A DNA stretch of 64,000 nucleotides from DAIPKP01 sp964539095 (GTDB lineage Bacteria > Synergistota > Synergistia > Synergistales > Aminiphilaceae), in assembly GCA_964539095.1 (NCBI GenBank), contig CAZIFL010000003.1, positions 1 to 64,000 on the forward strand. Direction: 5' to 3'. A program made the position numbers and the translations under genes. The notes under the pieces were generated by a model that was given only the letters and a program-made list of their open reading frames with translations, had not been told where the DNA came from and ran no database searches. Shown piece by piece: positions 48,391 to 57,566 of this stretch. Numbering within the stretch: the first letter of the stretch is position 1; each line of letters starts with the position of its first letter.

Positions 48391-49122
48391 GTGGCAAAGC
48401 GAATCATTATCGGCATTGCGGGAAATGAAACCCATACCCCCAAGGGGCAGATCCGTTGTGATATCCCCTACGACTACGTTCGGGCGGTGGAGAATGCCGG
48501 GGGGATCCCCCTGGTGCTCCCCCAGATGAAGGATCTTGAGAATGAGGCCCTGGATGAGCAACTCCAGAGAGTGCACGGAGTGATCCTCCCCGGAGGGGGG
48601 GATGTGGCTCCTCTTCTCTGGGGAGAGGAGCCCGAACCGGGGTTGGGAGAGACCTTTCCCTTTCTCGATGGCTTTCAGATGGCCCTCACCCGGAGGGCTC
48701 TCGAAAGAAAAATCCCCCTTCTGGGGATCTGCAAGGGGCTTCAGATTCTTAACGTGGCACAGGGGGGAACTCTGGTGCAGGATCTCGCCTCCTTTGGGGC
48801 GACGGTGCAGCACACCCAGCGCGCTTCCATCGGTTATGCCTCCCATTCGGTGATTCTCGAAGAGGGATCGCTGCTTCAAAGCCTCTGGGGGGAGCGGGTG
48901 GAGGTTAACAGCTTCCACCATCAGGCGGTTCGGGAGCCCGGAGAGGGATTGCGCATTACCGCCCGTTCCGTCGATGGGGTGATAGAGGCTTTAGAGATGC
49001 CGGACAGGGCTTTTGTGGTGGGGGTACAGTGGCACCCCGAGGGAATGGTTCCAGGGAACGAAAAGATGGAGAAACTCTTTCGTTGTTTCATGGAGGCTTG
49101 CGAAACCTTCGCAAGAGCATAA
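48391..49122 (+). CDS. Class-I amidotransferase-like gamma-glutamyl hydrolase (C26, PuuD-like)
   Basis: 243 residues. The nucleophile elbow is LLGICKGLQIL (Cys114), with the catalytic His-Glu in VQWHPEG near residue 212 and the oxyanion strand GVILPGGGDVAPLLWGEE. Members hydrolyse gamma-glutamyl amides. In this operon the natural candidate bond is gamma-D-Glu-mDAP of murein peptides, the job done by the unrelated NlpC/P60 enzyme YkfC in Bacillus. That substrate is inference. GTG start with GAGG upstream. It is the last gene of the operon. Confidence 0.85.
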   Translation: MAKRIIIGIAGNETHTPKGQIRCDIPYDYVRAVENAGGIPLVLPQMKDLENEALDEQLQRVHGVILPGGGDVAPLLWGEEPEPGLGETFPFLDGFQMALTRRALERKIPLLGICKGLQILNVAQGGTLVQDLASFGATVQHTQRASIGYASHSVILEEGSLLQSLWGERVEVNSFHHQAVREPGEGLRITARSVDGVIEALEMPDRAFVVGVQWHPEGMVPGNEKMEKLFRCFMEACETFARA

Positions 49123-49150
49123 GAAGAGTATAAGGATCAAGAAAGTAAAC

Positions 49151-49181
49151 GAAGCTCCGGGGAGGTTATCCCCGGAGCTTC
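49151..49181. terminator. Strong hairpin between convergent operon and pyruvate oxidoreductase
   Basis: GAAGCTCCGGGGA and TCCCCGGAGCTTC form a 13-bp perfect stem around five bases. No U tract follows on either side, but its convergent position supports transcript-end function. Confidence 0.75.
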
Positions 49182-49233
49182 GACTATTGCTGTGCTATGT
49201 CACGCTGATGCTGGAACAACTGCCGAGGGGGGC

Positions 49234-52200
49234 TTATTCCCAGGGCATATCCGCCAGGTACTTGTACATCTTCCAGTTCTGGGTGATGTTCTTCTGGGCC
49301 ATCTCGATGAGAGCCTTGGAGTCCTCGGGGTGAGCCCGCTTCAGCATGTTGTACCGGTTCTCGCCGTAGACGTACTCCTCCAGAGCCAACGTGGGCTCCT
49401 TGCTGTCAAGCGTAAGGGGGTTCTTGCCCTCCATGGCCAGCATGGGGTTGTACCGCATGAGAATCCAGTGTCCCGAATCCACTGCCTGCTTCTGGTGAAT
49501 CAGCCCCGTCTCAAGTGCGAAGCCGTGGGCGATGCAGTGGGCGTAGGCGATGATAATGGAGGGGCCGTCATAGGCTTCGGCTTCCCGGAAGGCCTTGATG
49601 GTCTGGGCATCGTTTGCTCCCATGGCAACCCGGGCCACGTAGCAGGATCCGTAGGTCATGCAGATCCGGGCGAGGTCTTTCTTGCCCATGGGCTTGCCGC
49701 CGGCGGCGAACTTCGCCACTGCCCCCATGGGAGTAGCCTTGGACATCTGGCCCCCGGTATTGGAGTAGACTTCGGTGTCCATTACGAGAATGTTGACGTT
49801 CCGGTTAGAGGCCACCACGTGATCCAGGCCACCGTAGCCGATATCGTAGGCCCAGCCGTCGCCGCCGAGGATCCAGACGCTCTTCTTGATGAGGTAGTCC
49901 GCTACGCCGAGAAGAACCTTGGCATCCGCCTCTTTGGAGTTGCCGAGAGCCTTACGAAGCTCTTCAACATTTTTCCGCTGGGTGGCGATGCCTTCGTCGT
50001 TGCTCTGGTCGGTCTCGAGAAGAGCCTTGACAAGCTGCTCCCCGATGGTGTCCTTAAGGCGTACCACCAGCTCCCGGGCGAACTCTTCGTTCTTGTCTGC
50101 TGCCAGGCGCATCCCCATGCCGAACTCTGCATTATCTTCGAAGAGGGAGTTAGACCAGGCAGGGCCGTGTCCTTCGTTATTCACCGCCCAGGGGGTGGTG
50201 GGGAGGTTGCCGCCGTAGATGGAGGAGCATCCCGTGGCGTTGGCGATGAGAGCCCGGTCGCCGAAGAGGGTGCTCAGAAGTTTCACGTAGGGAGTTTCAC
50301 CGCACCCTGCACAGGCTCCGGAGAACTCGAAGAGGGGACGCAGAAGCTGTACGTCCTTCACTGCGTTGAGGTTCAGCTCTCCACGAGCTGCATCGGGAAT
50401 ATCCAGGAAGAACTCCCAGTTTTTCTTTTCCTCTTCCCGGAGAGCGGGCTGGGGAACCATGTTGATGGCCTTCTTGCCCTCTTCGGTCTTGTTCTTTGCA
50501 GGGCAGTTCACCACGCAGAGGCTACAGCCGGTGCAGTCTTCCACTGCCACCTGAAGGGTGAATTTTTTGCCTGCAAACTGCTTCCACTTGGCTTCGGTGG
50601 ATTTGAAGGTCTCGGGAGCATCCTTAAGGAGTTCCTCGTCGTAGACCTTGGCCCGGATAACCCCGTGGGGGCAGACCAGGGAGCACTTGCCGCACTGGAT
50701 GCAGACGTTGGGATCCCAAGCGGGAACTTCCAGAGCCACGTTGCGCTTCTCCCACTGGGTGGTGGCGGTGGGGAAGGTGCCGTCGGGGGCGAAGGCGCTC
50801 ACGGGGATGGAGTCTCCCTCCAGAGCGATGATGGGGCCTGCAATTTTCTTGACATCCTCGGGAGCCTCTTCGGGCACCGGAGCGAGAAGATCAAAGCTGC
50901 TGGTAACCTTTCCGGGGACCTTCACCTCGTGAAGATCTTCCAGAGTGGCGTCCACGGCGGCGTAGTTCTTCTGTACGACGGCTTCGCCCTTCTTGCCGTA
51001 GGTCTTTTTGATAGCATTTTTAATGGCACCGATGGCCTCCTCCCGGGGGAGAATGCCGCTCAGGGCGAAGAAGCAGGTCTGCATAATGCCGTTGATGCGG
51101 ACACCCATGCCGGTCTTGGCAGCTACTTTATAGCCGTCGATGACGTAGAACTTGATCTTCTTGTCGATGATCCGCTGCTGGGTCTTCTTGGGAAGGTGAT
51201 CCCAGACCTCTTCGGGGCCGTAGATGCTGTTGAGCAGGAAGGTGCCATTTTCGGCAGCATCCTTGAGCACATCCAGCTTCTCCATGAAGGAGAACTGATG
51301 ACAGGCGATGAAGTTGGCGGAGTTGATCAGGTAGGGGGAGCGGATCTTGTTGGGGCCGAAGCGAAGATGGGAAACCGTAACCCCTCCGGACTTCTTGGAG
51401 TCGTAGACGAAGTATCCCTGGGCGTGGTTGTCCGTATTTTCCCCGATGATCTTGATGGAGTTTTTGTTGGCTCCCACGGTGCCGTCCGAGCCGAGGCCGA
51501 AGAAGAGGCAGCGGGTGGACTTGGGATCTGCGGTGGAGAAGTTGGGATCGTAGTCCAGGCTCATATGGGTGACATCATCGTTGATCCCCACGGTAAAGCG
51601 CTTCTTGGGGTTCTCCTTGCCGAGTTCATCAAAGACCGCCTTCACCATGGTGGGGGTGAACTCCTTGGAGGAGAGACCGTACCGGCCACCGATGATGCTG
51701 ACATCGCAGCGATCCTCCCGAAGGGCGCTCGCCACGTCGAGGAAGAGAGGCTCTCCGTCTGCGCCGGGCTCCTTGGTACGATCAAGCACTGCCACAGCCT
51801 TCACGGATTCCGGAAGGGCCTTGAGCAGATGCTTTGCCGAGAAGGGACGGTAGAGGCGAACCTTGATGATTCCCACCTTTTCGCCTTGCCCCACGAGATA
51901 ATCCACAGCCTCGTGAGCGGTTTCGGCGCCGGAACCCATGAGAATAACAACCTTCTCTGCATCCGGGGCTCCCACGTACTCGAAGAGATGGTACTCCCGG
52001 CCGATCACCTTGGCGAACTTCTCCATCACCTTCTCTACAATCGCAGGACAGGCGTCGTAGAAGGCATTACAGGCTTCGCGAGCCTGGAAGAAGTGATCGG
52101 GATTCTGGGCTGTGCCGCGAAGAACAGGCTTCTCGGGGTTGAGTGCCCGGGCCCGGAACTCCGCAATCTTGTCGTCGTCAATCATGGCCCGAACGTCTTC

Positions 52201-52764
52201 GCGCGTGATCTCCTCAATCTTGTGAACCTCGTGGGAGGTGCGGAAGCCGTCGAAGAAGTGGACGAAGGGAATCCGGGATTCCAGAGTAGCCGCCTGAGCG
52301 ATAAGAGCCAGGTCCATGACTTCCTGCACGCTGTTGGATGCGAGGAAGCCGAACCCCGTTCCGCGTGTGGCCATCACATCGCTGTGATCGCCGAAGATGG
52401 AGAGGGCATGGGTTGCCACGGTACGGGCGGTAACGTGGAAGACCGTGGAGGTAAGCTCTCCTGCAATTTTGAACATGTTGGGGATCATCAGGAGAAGCCC
52501 CTGAGAGGCGGTGAAGGTGGTGGTGAGAGCCCCTGCCTGAAGTGCTCCGTGAACTGCTCCGGAAGCGCCGCCTTCGCTCTGCATTTCTGTTACCTGGGGG
52601 ATCGTTCCCCACAGGTTCGTCCGATTCTCAGAAGTCCACTGATCGGACCACTCGCCCATGGGGGAAGAGGGGGTGATGGGATAAATGGCGATAACCTCAT
52701 TGGTCATATGAGCGATATGCGCCGCAGCTTCATTCCCATCCAAAACAACTTTAGGTCTGGCCAT
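49234..52764 (-). CDS. nifJ: Pyruvate:ferredoxin (flavodoxin) oxidoreductase, single-chain
   Basis: 1176 residues, the normal length of the fused homodimeric enzyme. Order of domains: N-terminal pyrimidine-binding domain (AIYPITPSSPMGEWSDQW), transketolase-like domain II, CoA region, two [4Fe-4S] motifs (CIQCGKCSLVCPHG and CTGCSLCVVNCPA, near residue 690-750), then the thiamine diphosphate domain with CAGCGET and GGDGWAYDIGYGG. It converts pyruvate and CoA to acetyl-CoA and CO2, reducing ferredoxin. It is monocistronic. GGAGG lies before the ATG and a promoter lies about 200 bases upstream. The ferredoxins at 18.9-19.4 kb are likely partners. Confidence 0.96.
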   Translation of the reverse strand: MARPKVVLDGNEAAAHIAHMTNEVIAIYPITPSSPMGEWSDQWTSENRTNLWGTIPQVTEMQSEGGASGAVHGALQAGALTTTFTASQGLLLMIPNMFKIAGELTSTVFHVTARTVATHALSIFGDHSDVMATRGTGFGFLASNSVQEVMDLALIAQAATLESRIPFVHFFDGFRTSHEVHKIEEITREDVRAMIDDDKIAEFRARALNPEKPVLRGTAQNPDHFFQAREACNAFYDACPAIVEKVMEKFAKVIGREYHLFEYVGAPDAEKVVILMGSGAETAHEAVDYLVGQGEKVGIIKVRLYRPFSAKHLLKALPESVKAVAVLDRTKEPGADGEPLFLDVASALREDRCDVSIIGGRYGLSSKEFTPTMVKAVFDELGKENPKKRFTVGINDDVTHMSLDYDPNFSTADPKSTRCLFFGLGSDGTVGANKNSIKIIGENTDNHAQGYFVYDSKKSGGVTVSHLRFGPNKIRSPYLINSANFIACHQFSFMEKLDVLKDAAENGTFLLNSIYGPEEVWDHLPKKTQQRIIDKKIKFYVIDGYKVAAKTGMGVRINGIMQTCFFALSGILPREEAIGAIKNAIKKTYGKKGEAVVQKNYAAVDATLEDLHEVKVPGKVTSSFDLLAPVPEEAPEDVKKIAGPIIALEGDSIPVSAFAPDGTFPTATTQWEKRNVALEVPAWDPNVCIQCGKCSLVCPHGVIRAKVYDEELLKDAPETFKSTEAKWKQFAGKKFTLQVAVEDCTGCSLCVVNCPAKNKTEEGKKAINMVPQPALREEEKKNWEFFLDIPDAARGELNLNAVKDVQLLRPLFEFSGACAGCGETPYVKLLSTLFGDRALIANATGCSSIYGGNLPTTPWAVNNEGHGPAWSNSLFEDNAEFGMGMRLAADKNEEFARELVVRLKDTIGEQLVKALLETDQSNDEGIATQRKNVEELRKALGNSKEADAKVLLGVADYLIKKSVWILGGDGWAYDIGYGGLDHVVASNRNVNILVMDTEVYSNTGGQMSKATPMGAVAKFAAGGKPMGKKDLARICMTYGSCYVARVAMGANDAQTIKAFREAEAYDGPSIIIAYAHCIAHGFALETGLIHQKQAVDSGHWILMRYNPMLAMEGKNPLTLDSKEPTLALEEYVYGENRYNMLKRAHPEDSKALIEMAQKNITQNWKMYKYLADMPWE

Positions 52765-52971
52765 GCTGCCTACCTCCTTATAGATAATCCGGCTTTTCTC
52801 TGGTACACACCAAAAAATCCGCCGGAATGAGTCTGCCTCGGCAGAAAGGGGGATATCTCTACGTGTCGCACCAATTAGTTGCAGGTTTCACAAGGTGGGG
52901 AGCGCAAAAAACGCGCCACAATGGTAACTTTTGTTTTTCGGAGCGCCGCAAAATATCCTTTGCTTTCAAGC

Positions 52972-53000
52972 ATTATACGGCACAATGCTAGAAATGTATA
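52972..53000 (-). promoter_or_regulatory. Promoter of the pyruvate:ferredoxin oxidoreductase gene
   Basis: Minus-strand TATACA (52995-53000), 17 bases, TATAAT (52972-52977). The predicted 5' leader is about 200 bases and contains GC-rich repeats (GCGGCGCTCCG and GGCGCG...GCGCTCC). The gap 52765-53077 holds no gene. Confidence 0.65.
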
Positions 53001-53077
53001 GACGAAACCGACAAATCTTTCTCTGCGGAAAAGCATCTCTTTGGCATCGTTCTTTTCCTGGGAGGAAAGGTTTTTCG

Positions 53078-54067
53078 CTACTGTTCGGGAGTGCTCAATG
53101 GTTTAGGGTAATCTTTTTTCGGTGTTTTTTCACAGGCGGAAGATCTCTTTCTGTTTGCCGCAAGGGCGTCTACCCCCCGGAGCAGATGCCAGATATCTTC
53201 CGTGCAGGGGACCGGGATGCCTCTTCTGCGTCCCCGCAGCACCACCTGGCCACTGATGGCATCGTTTTCGGTCGGGCGCTTTGCCTCCACATCCTGAAGC
53301 ATGGAGTTTCGGTTTGAGCCGGTCTTCCTGCAGACGGAAAAACATTTTTCCAGACACTCTTGGTGATCCAGCGCAACCCCCTCCCCTCGGGCGACCTGCA
53401 GGGCCTCCCATACCAGCTTCTCCATGATTTTTCGAAGATCCTCCGAGGCGAGGAGATCCCCGTTAGAGCATCGTGCCAGGGCTGAAAGAGGGTTGATAGC
53501 AGCGTTAAGAATAAGTTTTTCCCAGAGCAGGGGGAGGGGGTCCTCCCGAAGAATCGTCCGAAATCCTGCATGCTCAAAAAGAGCTTGCAGAGGGGCAAGA
53601 TCCCGCTCCTTTCGGAACGGTCCCAGCAGTAGCTCCCCCTCCCCTGCGGCACAGACTGACCCCTCGGAATCAAGCCTGGCTCCGTAGGTGCAGGGCCCCA
53701 GCACGATGGATCTTTCTTCCACCTTCTCCGCGAGGATCTCCGCATTCCCCAGACCGTTCTGCACGGTGAGCACCCATCCGTGTTTTTCCAGGAGGCCGGG
53801 CATGAAAGGAGCCACCGAGGAGGTGCTCCAGGCTTTTACCGCCACTATTACCAGGGGGGCGGGGGGCAGCTCCTCCGGAGAGGAGGCGAGAGGGGGGAAA
53901 AAGACGGAGCGCTCCCCCGAAGCCTCGCGAAAGCGCAGCCCCTTGCGGCGAAGATCCTCCAGCCGTTTCCCCGGACGTTGCAGCATCTGCACATCCTCTC
54001 CTGCCGCGAGGAGCCGGGCAGCAAAGAGCCCTCCCAGGGCACCGCACCCCACCAGCGTTATTCTCAC
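53078..54067 (-). CDS. panE: 2-Dehydropantoate 2-reductase (ketopantoate reductase)
   Basis: 329 residues. The NADPH-binding motif is GCGALGG (8-14). The block LILNAAINPLSALARCSNG contains the catalytic lysine region (WEKLILNA) and ND...SM is represented in SNRNSMLQDVEAKRPTEND. It reduces ketopantoate to pantoate for vitamin B5 and CoA. The GTG start overlaps the panB stop by four bases. C-terminal about 30 residues are a charged tail not typical of the family. Confidence 0.92.
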   Translation of the reverse strand: MRITLVGCGALGGLFAARLLAAGEDVQMLQRPGKRLEDLRRKGLRFREASGERSVFFPPLASSPEELPPAPLVIVAVKAWSTSSVAPFMPGLLEKHGWVLTVQNGLGNAEILAEKVEERSIVLGPCTYGARLDSEGSVCAAGEGELLLGPFRKERDLAPLQALFEHAGFRTILREDPLPLLWEKLILNAAINPLSALARCSNGDLLASEDLRKIMEKLVWEALQVARGEGVALDHQECLEKCFSVCRKTGSNRNSMLQDVEAKRPTENDAISGQVVLRGRRRGIPVPCTEDIWHLLRGVDALAANRKRSSACEKTPKKDYPKPLSTPEQ

Positions 54068-54912
54068 GAATCGGAATCCTCCTTCAACGCAGCTTCCAGG
54101 ACGGCTTTTTCCATGCCGAAGGAGTGTCTCTCCTGGGGGAAAGCTTTGCGGCGCACCTCTGCCACATGTTCCCGCAGGGCCTCCCTCAGAAGAGAACCCC
54201 CCTCGACGTAGCGCTTCACGAAACGGGGCTGAAAATCTCCGTAGAGTCCCAATACGTCGTGAAAGACAAGCACCTGTCCATCACATCCTGCTCCCGCACC
54301 GATCCCGATGGTGGGTATGGAGAGATCTGCGCTGATCTGCTCTGCCAGAGGGGCGGGGATGCACTCCAGAATCAGCAGCTTTGCTCCCGCCTCTTCCAAA
54401 GCCCGGGCATCCTCCAGAAGCTCCCGGGCCCCTGAGGCATCCTTTCCCTGGACCCGAAAGCCTCCCAGAAGGGTGGCGGATTGGGGGGTGAGCCCGATAT
54501 GCCCCATCACCGCTATGCCGGCCCGGGTAAGGGCCCGCACTGTGGAAGCCTGTCTTCGCCCTCCCTCAAGCTTTACCGCATCGACGCCAGACTCCTTGAT
54601 CATTCTTCCGGCGTTACGGATGGCTTCGCTCTCGCTGGTTTCGTAGGAGAGAAAGGGCAAATCTCCCACGATAAAAGGCCTTGAGGCCCCCCGGGTTACC
54701 CCCTGGCATGCGAGAATCATCATCTCCAGCGTCACCGGAAGGGTCCCCGAAAAGCCCTGTTCCACCATCCCCAGAGAATCCCCCACCAGGATCATATCCG
54801 CCCCGGCCTCTTCCACCAGCCGGGCCTGCCAGAAGCTGTACGCCGTAAGCATGGAGATGGGCTCCCCCTGGGCCTTCATCTCCCCAAGGTGATGCAGGGT
54901 TATTTTTTTCAT
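54064..54912 (-). CDS. panB: 3-Methyl-2-oxobutanoate hydroxymethyltransferase
   Basis: 282 residues, slightly longer than the usual 265. Conserved motifs are MLTAYSFWQARLVEEAGADMILVGDSLGMV at the N-terminus, VKLEGG and GIGAGAGCDGQVLVFHDVLG. It adds a hydroxymethyl group to alpha-ketoisovalerate to make ketopantoate. It lies between panC and panE in one minus-strand operon. panD for beta-alanine synthesis is not in the window. Confidence 0.95.
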   Translation of the reverse strand: MKKITLHHLGEMKAQGEPISMLTAYSFWQARLVEEAGADMILVGDSLGMVEQGFSGTLPVTLEMMILACQGVTRGASRPFIVGDLPFLSYETSESEAIRNAGRMIKESGVDAVKLEGGRRQASTVRALTRAGIAVMGHIGLTPQSATLLGGFRVQGKDASGARELLEDARALEEAGAKLLILECIPAPLAEQISADLSIPTIGIGAGAGCDGQVLVFHDVLGLYGDFQPRFVKRYVEGGSLLREALREHVAEVRRKAFPQERHSFGMEKAVLEAALKEDSDS

Positions 54913-54991
54913 GTTCTTGCCATCCTTTCCCCTTGGATTCTCCCTGTTTTTTCATCCCCTCCGCAACCGATGTCGCATGTCGCCGCCGGCA

Positions 54992-55846
54992 TCACTGCGG
55001 AACCTTTAGAATGCAGTTGTCGATAAGGCGGGTCTTCCCCACTCGCACCGCCAGAGCGAGAAGAGCGGTCTCTTCGATTTTTTCCAGAGGCTCCAAAGTG
55101 CCGGCGTGGCAAATCTCCACGTATTCGGGTTTTGCCAGAAGGCTCTTTTCGAAGAGCCCCAGCACCAGATCCCGAAGAGCGGAAACCCGTTTTTCTCCAT
55201 CTTCCAGAGCCTTTTGTGCAGTCTTCAGAGAGCTGTTCAAGAGCAGAGCCTCCCGACGCTCCTCCTCGGAAAGATAGGTATTCCGGCTGCTTTTGGCGAG
55301 TCCGTCGGGCTCCCGCACGATGGGGCAGGGGCGGATCTCTATGGGGATGTTCAGATCCCGTACCATCCGTTGTATTACCTTGAGCTGCTGGTAATCCTTC
55401 TGGCCGAAATAGGCCCTATGGGGTTGTGCAAGGTTGAAGAGCTTGAGCACCACCGTGCAGACCCCTCGAAAATGTCCCGGCCGCGAGGCACCGCAGAGAT
55501 TCCGGCTTAAGGAGTGTTCTTCCACGAAAACCGAAAAATCCTTACCGTACATATCTTCAGCCTCGGGAGCGAAGAGCAGATCCGCTCCTTCGCTTTCTAA
55601 AAGAGTGAGATCCCCTTTGAAATCGCGAGGGTAGCTCTGAAGATCTTCGGAGGGGCCGAACTGGGTGGGGTTTACAAAAATGGATACCACAGTAAGATCG
55701 TTCTCGTTTTTGCATTGCCGCACAAGGGAGAGATGCCCTTTGTGAAGAAACCCCATGGTGGGGACGAGCCCAATGCTTTTTCCCCGTCCACGTTCCCTCT
55801 CCATTTTATGGAAGAAAGCCTGGGGATTCTTGATAACCTCGGTCAT
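54992..55846 (-). CDS. panC: Pantothenate synthetase
   Basis: 284 residues. The nucleotide-binding signature VPTMGFLHKGHLSLV lies near residue 30; FVNPTQFGPSEDLQSYPRDF and LFNLAQPHRAYFGQKDYQQL follow. It joins pantoate and beta-alanine with ATP. The ATG at 55846 was chosen because GGAGG is eight bases upstream. It is the first gene of panC-panB-panE. Confidence 0.95.
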   Translation of the reverse strand: MTEVIKNPQAFFHKMERERGRGKSIGLVPTMGFLHKGHLSLVRQCKNENDLTVVSIFVNPTQFGPSEDLQSYPRDFKGDLTLLESEGADLLFAPEAEDMYGKDFSVFVEEHSLSRNLCGASRPGHFRGVCTVVLKLFNLAQPHRAYFGQKDYQQLKVIQRMVRDLNIPIEIRPCPIVREPDGLAKSSRNTYLSEEERREALLLNSSLKTAQKALEDGEKRVSALRDLVLGLFEKSLLAKPEYVEICHAGTLEPLEKIEETALLALAVRVGKTRLIDNCILKVPQ

Positions 55847-56056
55847 ATCCAACACCTCCAGCAGATCTGATTCGAAACCTTCTCATGGAAACAAAGGAAA
55901 ACCAGACCACCATACTCCAAGAGGAGATATCTTTCAACCTGGGGAAAGCGTTTTTCTGGACGTGTGGGATTGTAACGTTTTTCCGAAAATATGCCGGAAG
56001 GGTCAATTCCTGATCGGTTTTTCAGGAGGGGATATGTAAAAAAGGCTTTTTTTCTT

Positions 56057-56064
56057 GGTATAAT
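56057..56064 (+). promoter_or_regulatory. Extended -10 promoter upstream of cheY-like gene
   Basis: TGGTATAAT-type extended -10 (TATAAT at 56059-56064 preceded by TTGG), 132 bases before the response regulator. The gap 55847-56195 also holds the panC promoter, which I could not place, and no gene. Confidence 0.5.
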
Positions 56065-56195
56065 GCAAAAGGGGGAGGATCGGAAATTATTCCTCTCAGC
56101 GGTCGTTATGTGGCATAATACTGTTGCCTGAAGATATGCCTTTGGAAAAAAGTTTTCCCTAAAAAAGACACGGTGCGGAGAGGAGGAGCTTCTAC

Positions 56196-56591
56196 ATGGC
56201 GGATCGCCCGGATGTGTTGATTTGTGACGATTCTCTTCTTATTCGAAAGCAACTGCGGGATATCCTTGAAAAGACCTGCGGCCTCAAGGTGGTGGAGGCG
56301 GACAACGGTGTAAATGCGGTGGCAATGTTCCGCGAACACCGGCCAAAGATCGTTATCATGGACATCGTTATGCCTGCAAAAACGGGGCTTGAGGCCCTCA
56401 AGGAGATTGCTCAAATTGAGGGAGAGCCTCGTGCAAAGGTGATTATTGCGTCTTCTGCCGGAACCGAGGAGAACATAAAGGAGGCTATCTTCGCAGGAGC
56501 TTATGATTTTGTCCAAAAGCCCATCCGACGGGAGAGAATTGTCTCTCTGGTGATGGATATCCTTGATAACGACGAAGGGACGGCCAACTGA
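56196..56591 (+). CDS. CheY-like single-domain response regulator
   Basis: 131 residues: receiver domain only. Acidic pocket Asp11-Asp12, phospho-acceptor Asp56 (IVIMDIVMP), Ser/Thr position in IIASSAG and Lys108 (FVQKPI) are all present. It probably signals through protein contact, as CheY does with the flagellar motor or with the next gene product. GGAGGAG site before the ATG; its stop overlaps the next start (TGATG). Confidence 0.92.
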   Translation: MADRPDVLICDDSLLIRKQLRDILEKTCGLKVVEADNGVNAVAMFREHRPKIVIMDIVMPAKTGLEALKEIAQIEGEPRAKVIIASSAGTEENIKEAIFAGAYDFVQKPIRRERIVSLVMDILDNDEGTAN

Positions 56592-57520
56592 TGTTTATGG
56601 GGTTGTTCGGGGAGTTCCTTCTCCAGAAGGGGTATGTTACCTCCAAACAGCTTCGCGTGGCCTATGGAGCGGTGGAACATGCCCGGCCAAAGCTCGGCAT
56701 ACTGGCTGTGAATGAGCGATACATGACCTCCGATCAGGTGGAGACAGTGCATGCCATGCAGGTCCACGAAGATCGGCGCTTTGGCGATATTGCCATAGAG
56801 ATGGGCTATCTTTCCGAAGAGCAGCTTCAGGTACTTCTCTCGCAGCAGAAAAAAGGGTATGCGGTGCTAGGGCAGGCCCTTATGGACGAGAACATCCTGT
56901 CTGTTAAAGATTTTAACGAAGCTATAGAGGCCTACAAACGGGAATACGAGCTTGGCAGAGATGTCTTCGAAGCCCTCACCATGGACGATGTCGATGTGAC
57001 GGTACGCTTCTGCCTCCAGGGAAAGCGCATTCTTGAGCACGAACTCCTTACCGATTACGTCTCTCTCTTTGCCAGAAGCATGATCCGTTTTGTGGATCGT
57101 TTTGTGGTGCTCTGTCCCGCCTTTCCGGAAGAGGACGATCTTGCTTTGGAGTATCTTGCGCTCCAGCTCGTTACGCAGAGGGATAAGCCCTCCATGTTCA
57201 CGGCTATCTCGGGGGATCCCCTCTCTTTGGTGGCCCTGGGAAGGGCCTTTTCCGGAGAGGATATTACCTCCCTGGATGAGCTGGGAAAGGCTGCTACCGA
57301 GGAGTATCTCAATCTTGTAAACGGACTCTTTGCGGTGAACATGTCCGATTTTGGCAAAAACTTTATGATGCACCCTCCTCTTGGAGTCGCCGCTTCGGTA
57401 CTTGAGGGGATGGAAAAAGAAATTTTTGCCGTGCTCTTCCGGTTTGGAGATTTCTCCTTGAAGCTTCTTGTCATGGAGGGTGTCCCCCCGCTGCTGGAAG
57501 AACGGCTTCTTAAAGACTAG
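56591..57520 (+). CDS. Two-domain protein: MshEN-like N-terminus and CheX-like C-terminus
   Basis: 309 residues. The N-terminal half contains repeats like the GspE/MshE N-terminal domain (FGEFLLQKGYVTSKQLRVAYGA; FGDIAIEMGYLSEEQLQVLLSQQ; LGQALMDENILSVKDFNEAI), a domain that binds c-di-GMP in some ATPases. The C-terminal half from about residue 135 resembles CheX-type phosphatase folds (VDVTVRFCLQGKR, EEYLNLVNGLFAVNMSDFG with the E-x2-N pattern). It is translationally coupled to the CheY-like protein, so it may dephosphorylate it under c-di-GMP control. Domain calls are by pattern. Confidence 0.65.
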   Translation: MFMGLFGEFLLQKGYVTSKQLRVAYGAVEHARPKLGILAVNERYMTSDQVETVHAMQVHEDRRFGDIAIEMGYLSEEQLQVLLSQQKKGYAVLGQALMDENILSVKDFNEAIEAYKREYELGRDVFEALTMDDVDVTVRFCLQGKRILEHELLTDYVSLFARSMIRFVDRFVVLCPAFPEEDDLALEYLALQLVTQRDKPSMFTAISGDPLSLVALGRAFSGEDITSLDELGKAATEEYLNLVNGLFAVNMSDFGKNFMMHPPLGVAASVLEGMEKEIFAVLFRFGDFSLKLLVMEGVPPLLEERLLKD

Positions 57521-57566
57521 CTTCCTTCCTTTTCAGCTTCTCCTCCGGTTTTCGGCGTTTTTGGTC

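Noticed and set aside
46841..48397. 518-codon minus-strand frame over ldcA and dppA
   Set aside because: Antisense to two genes with intact catalytic motifs; no family resemblance.
49192..52830. A 1212-codon open frame on the plus strand, antisense to the pyruvate:ferredoxin oxidoreductase
   Set aside because: It mirrors the minus-strand gene, whose sequence matches the known enzyme over its full length. The antisense frame is open because of codon bias and its translation is low-complexity Gly/His/Leu/Val-rich with no recognisable family.
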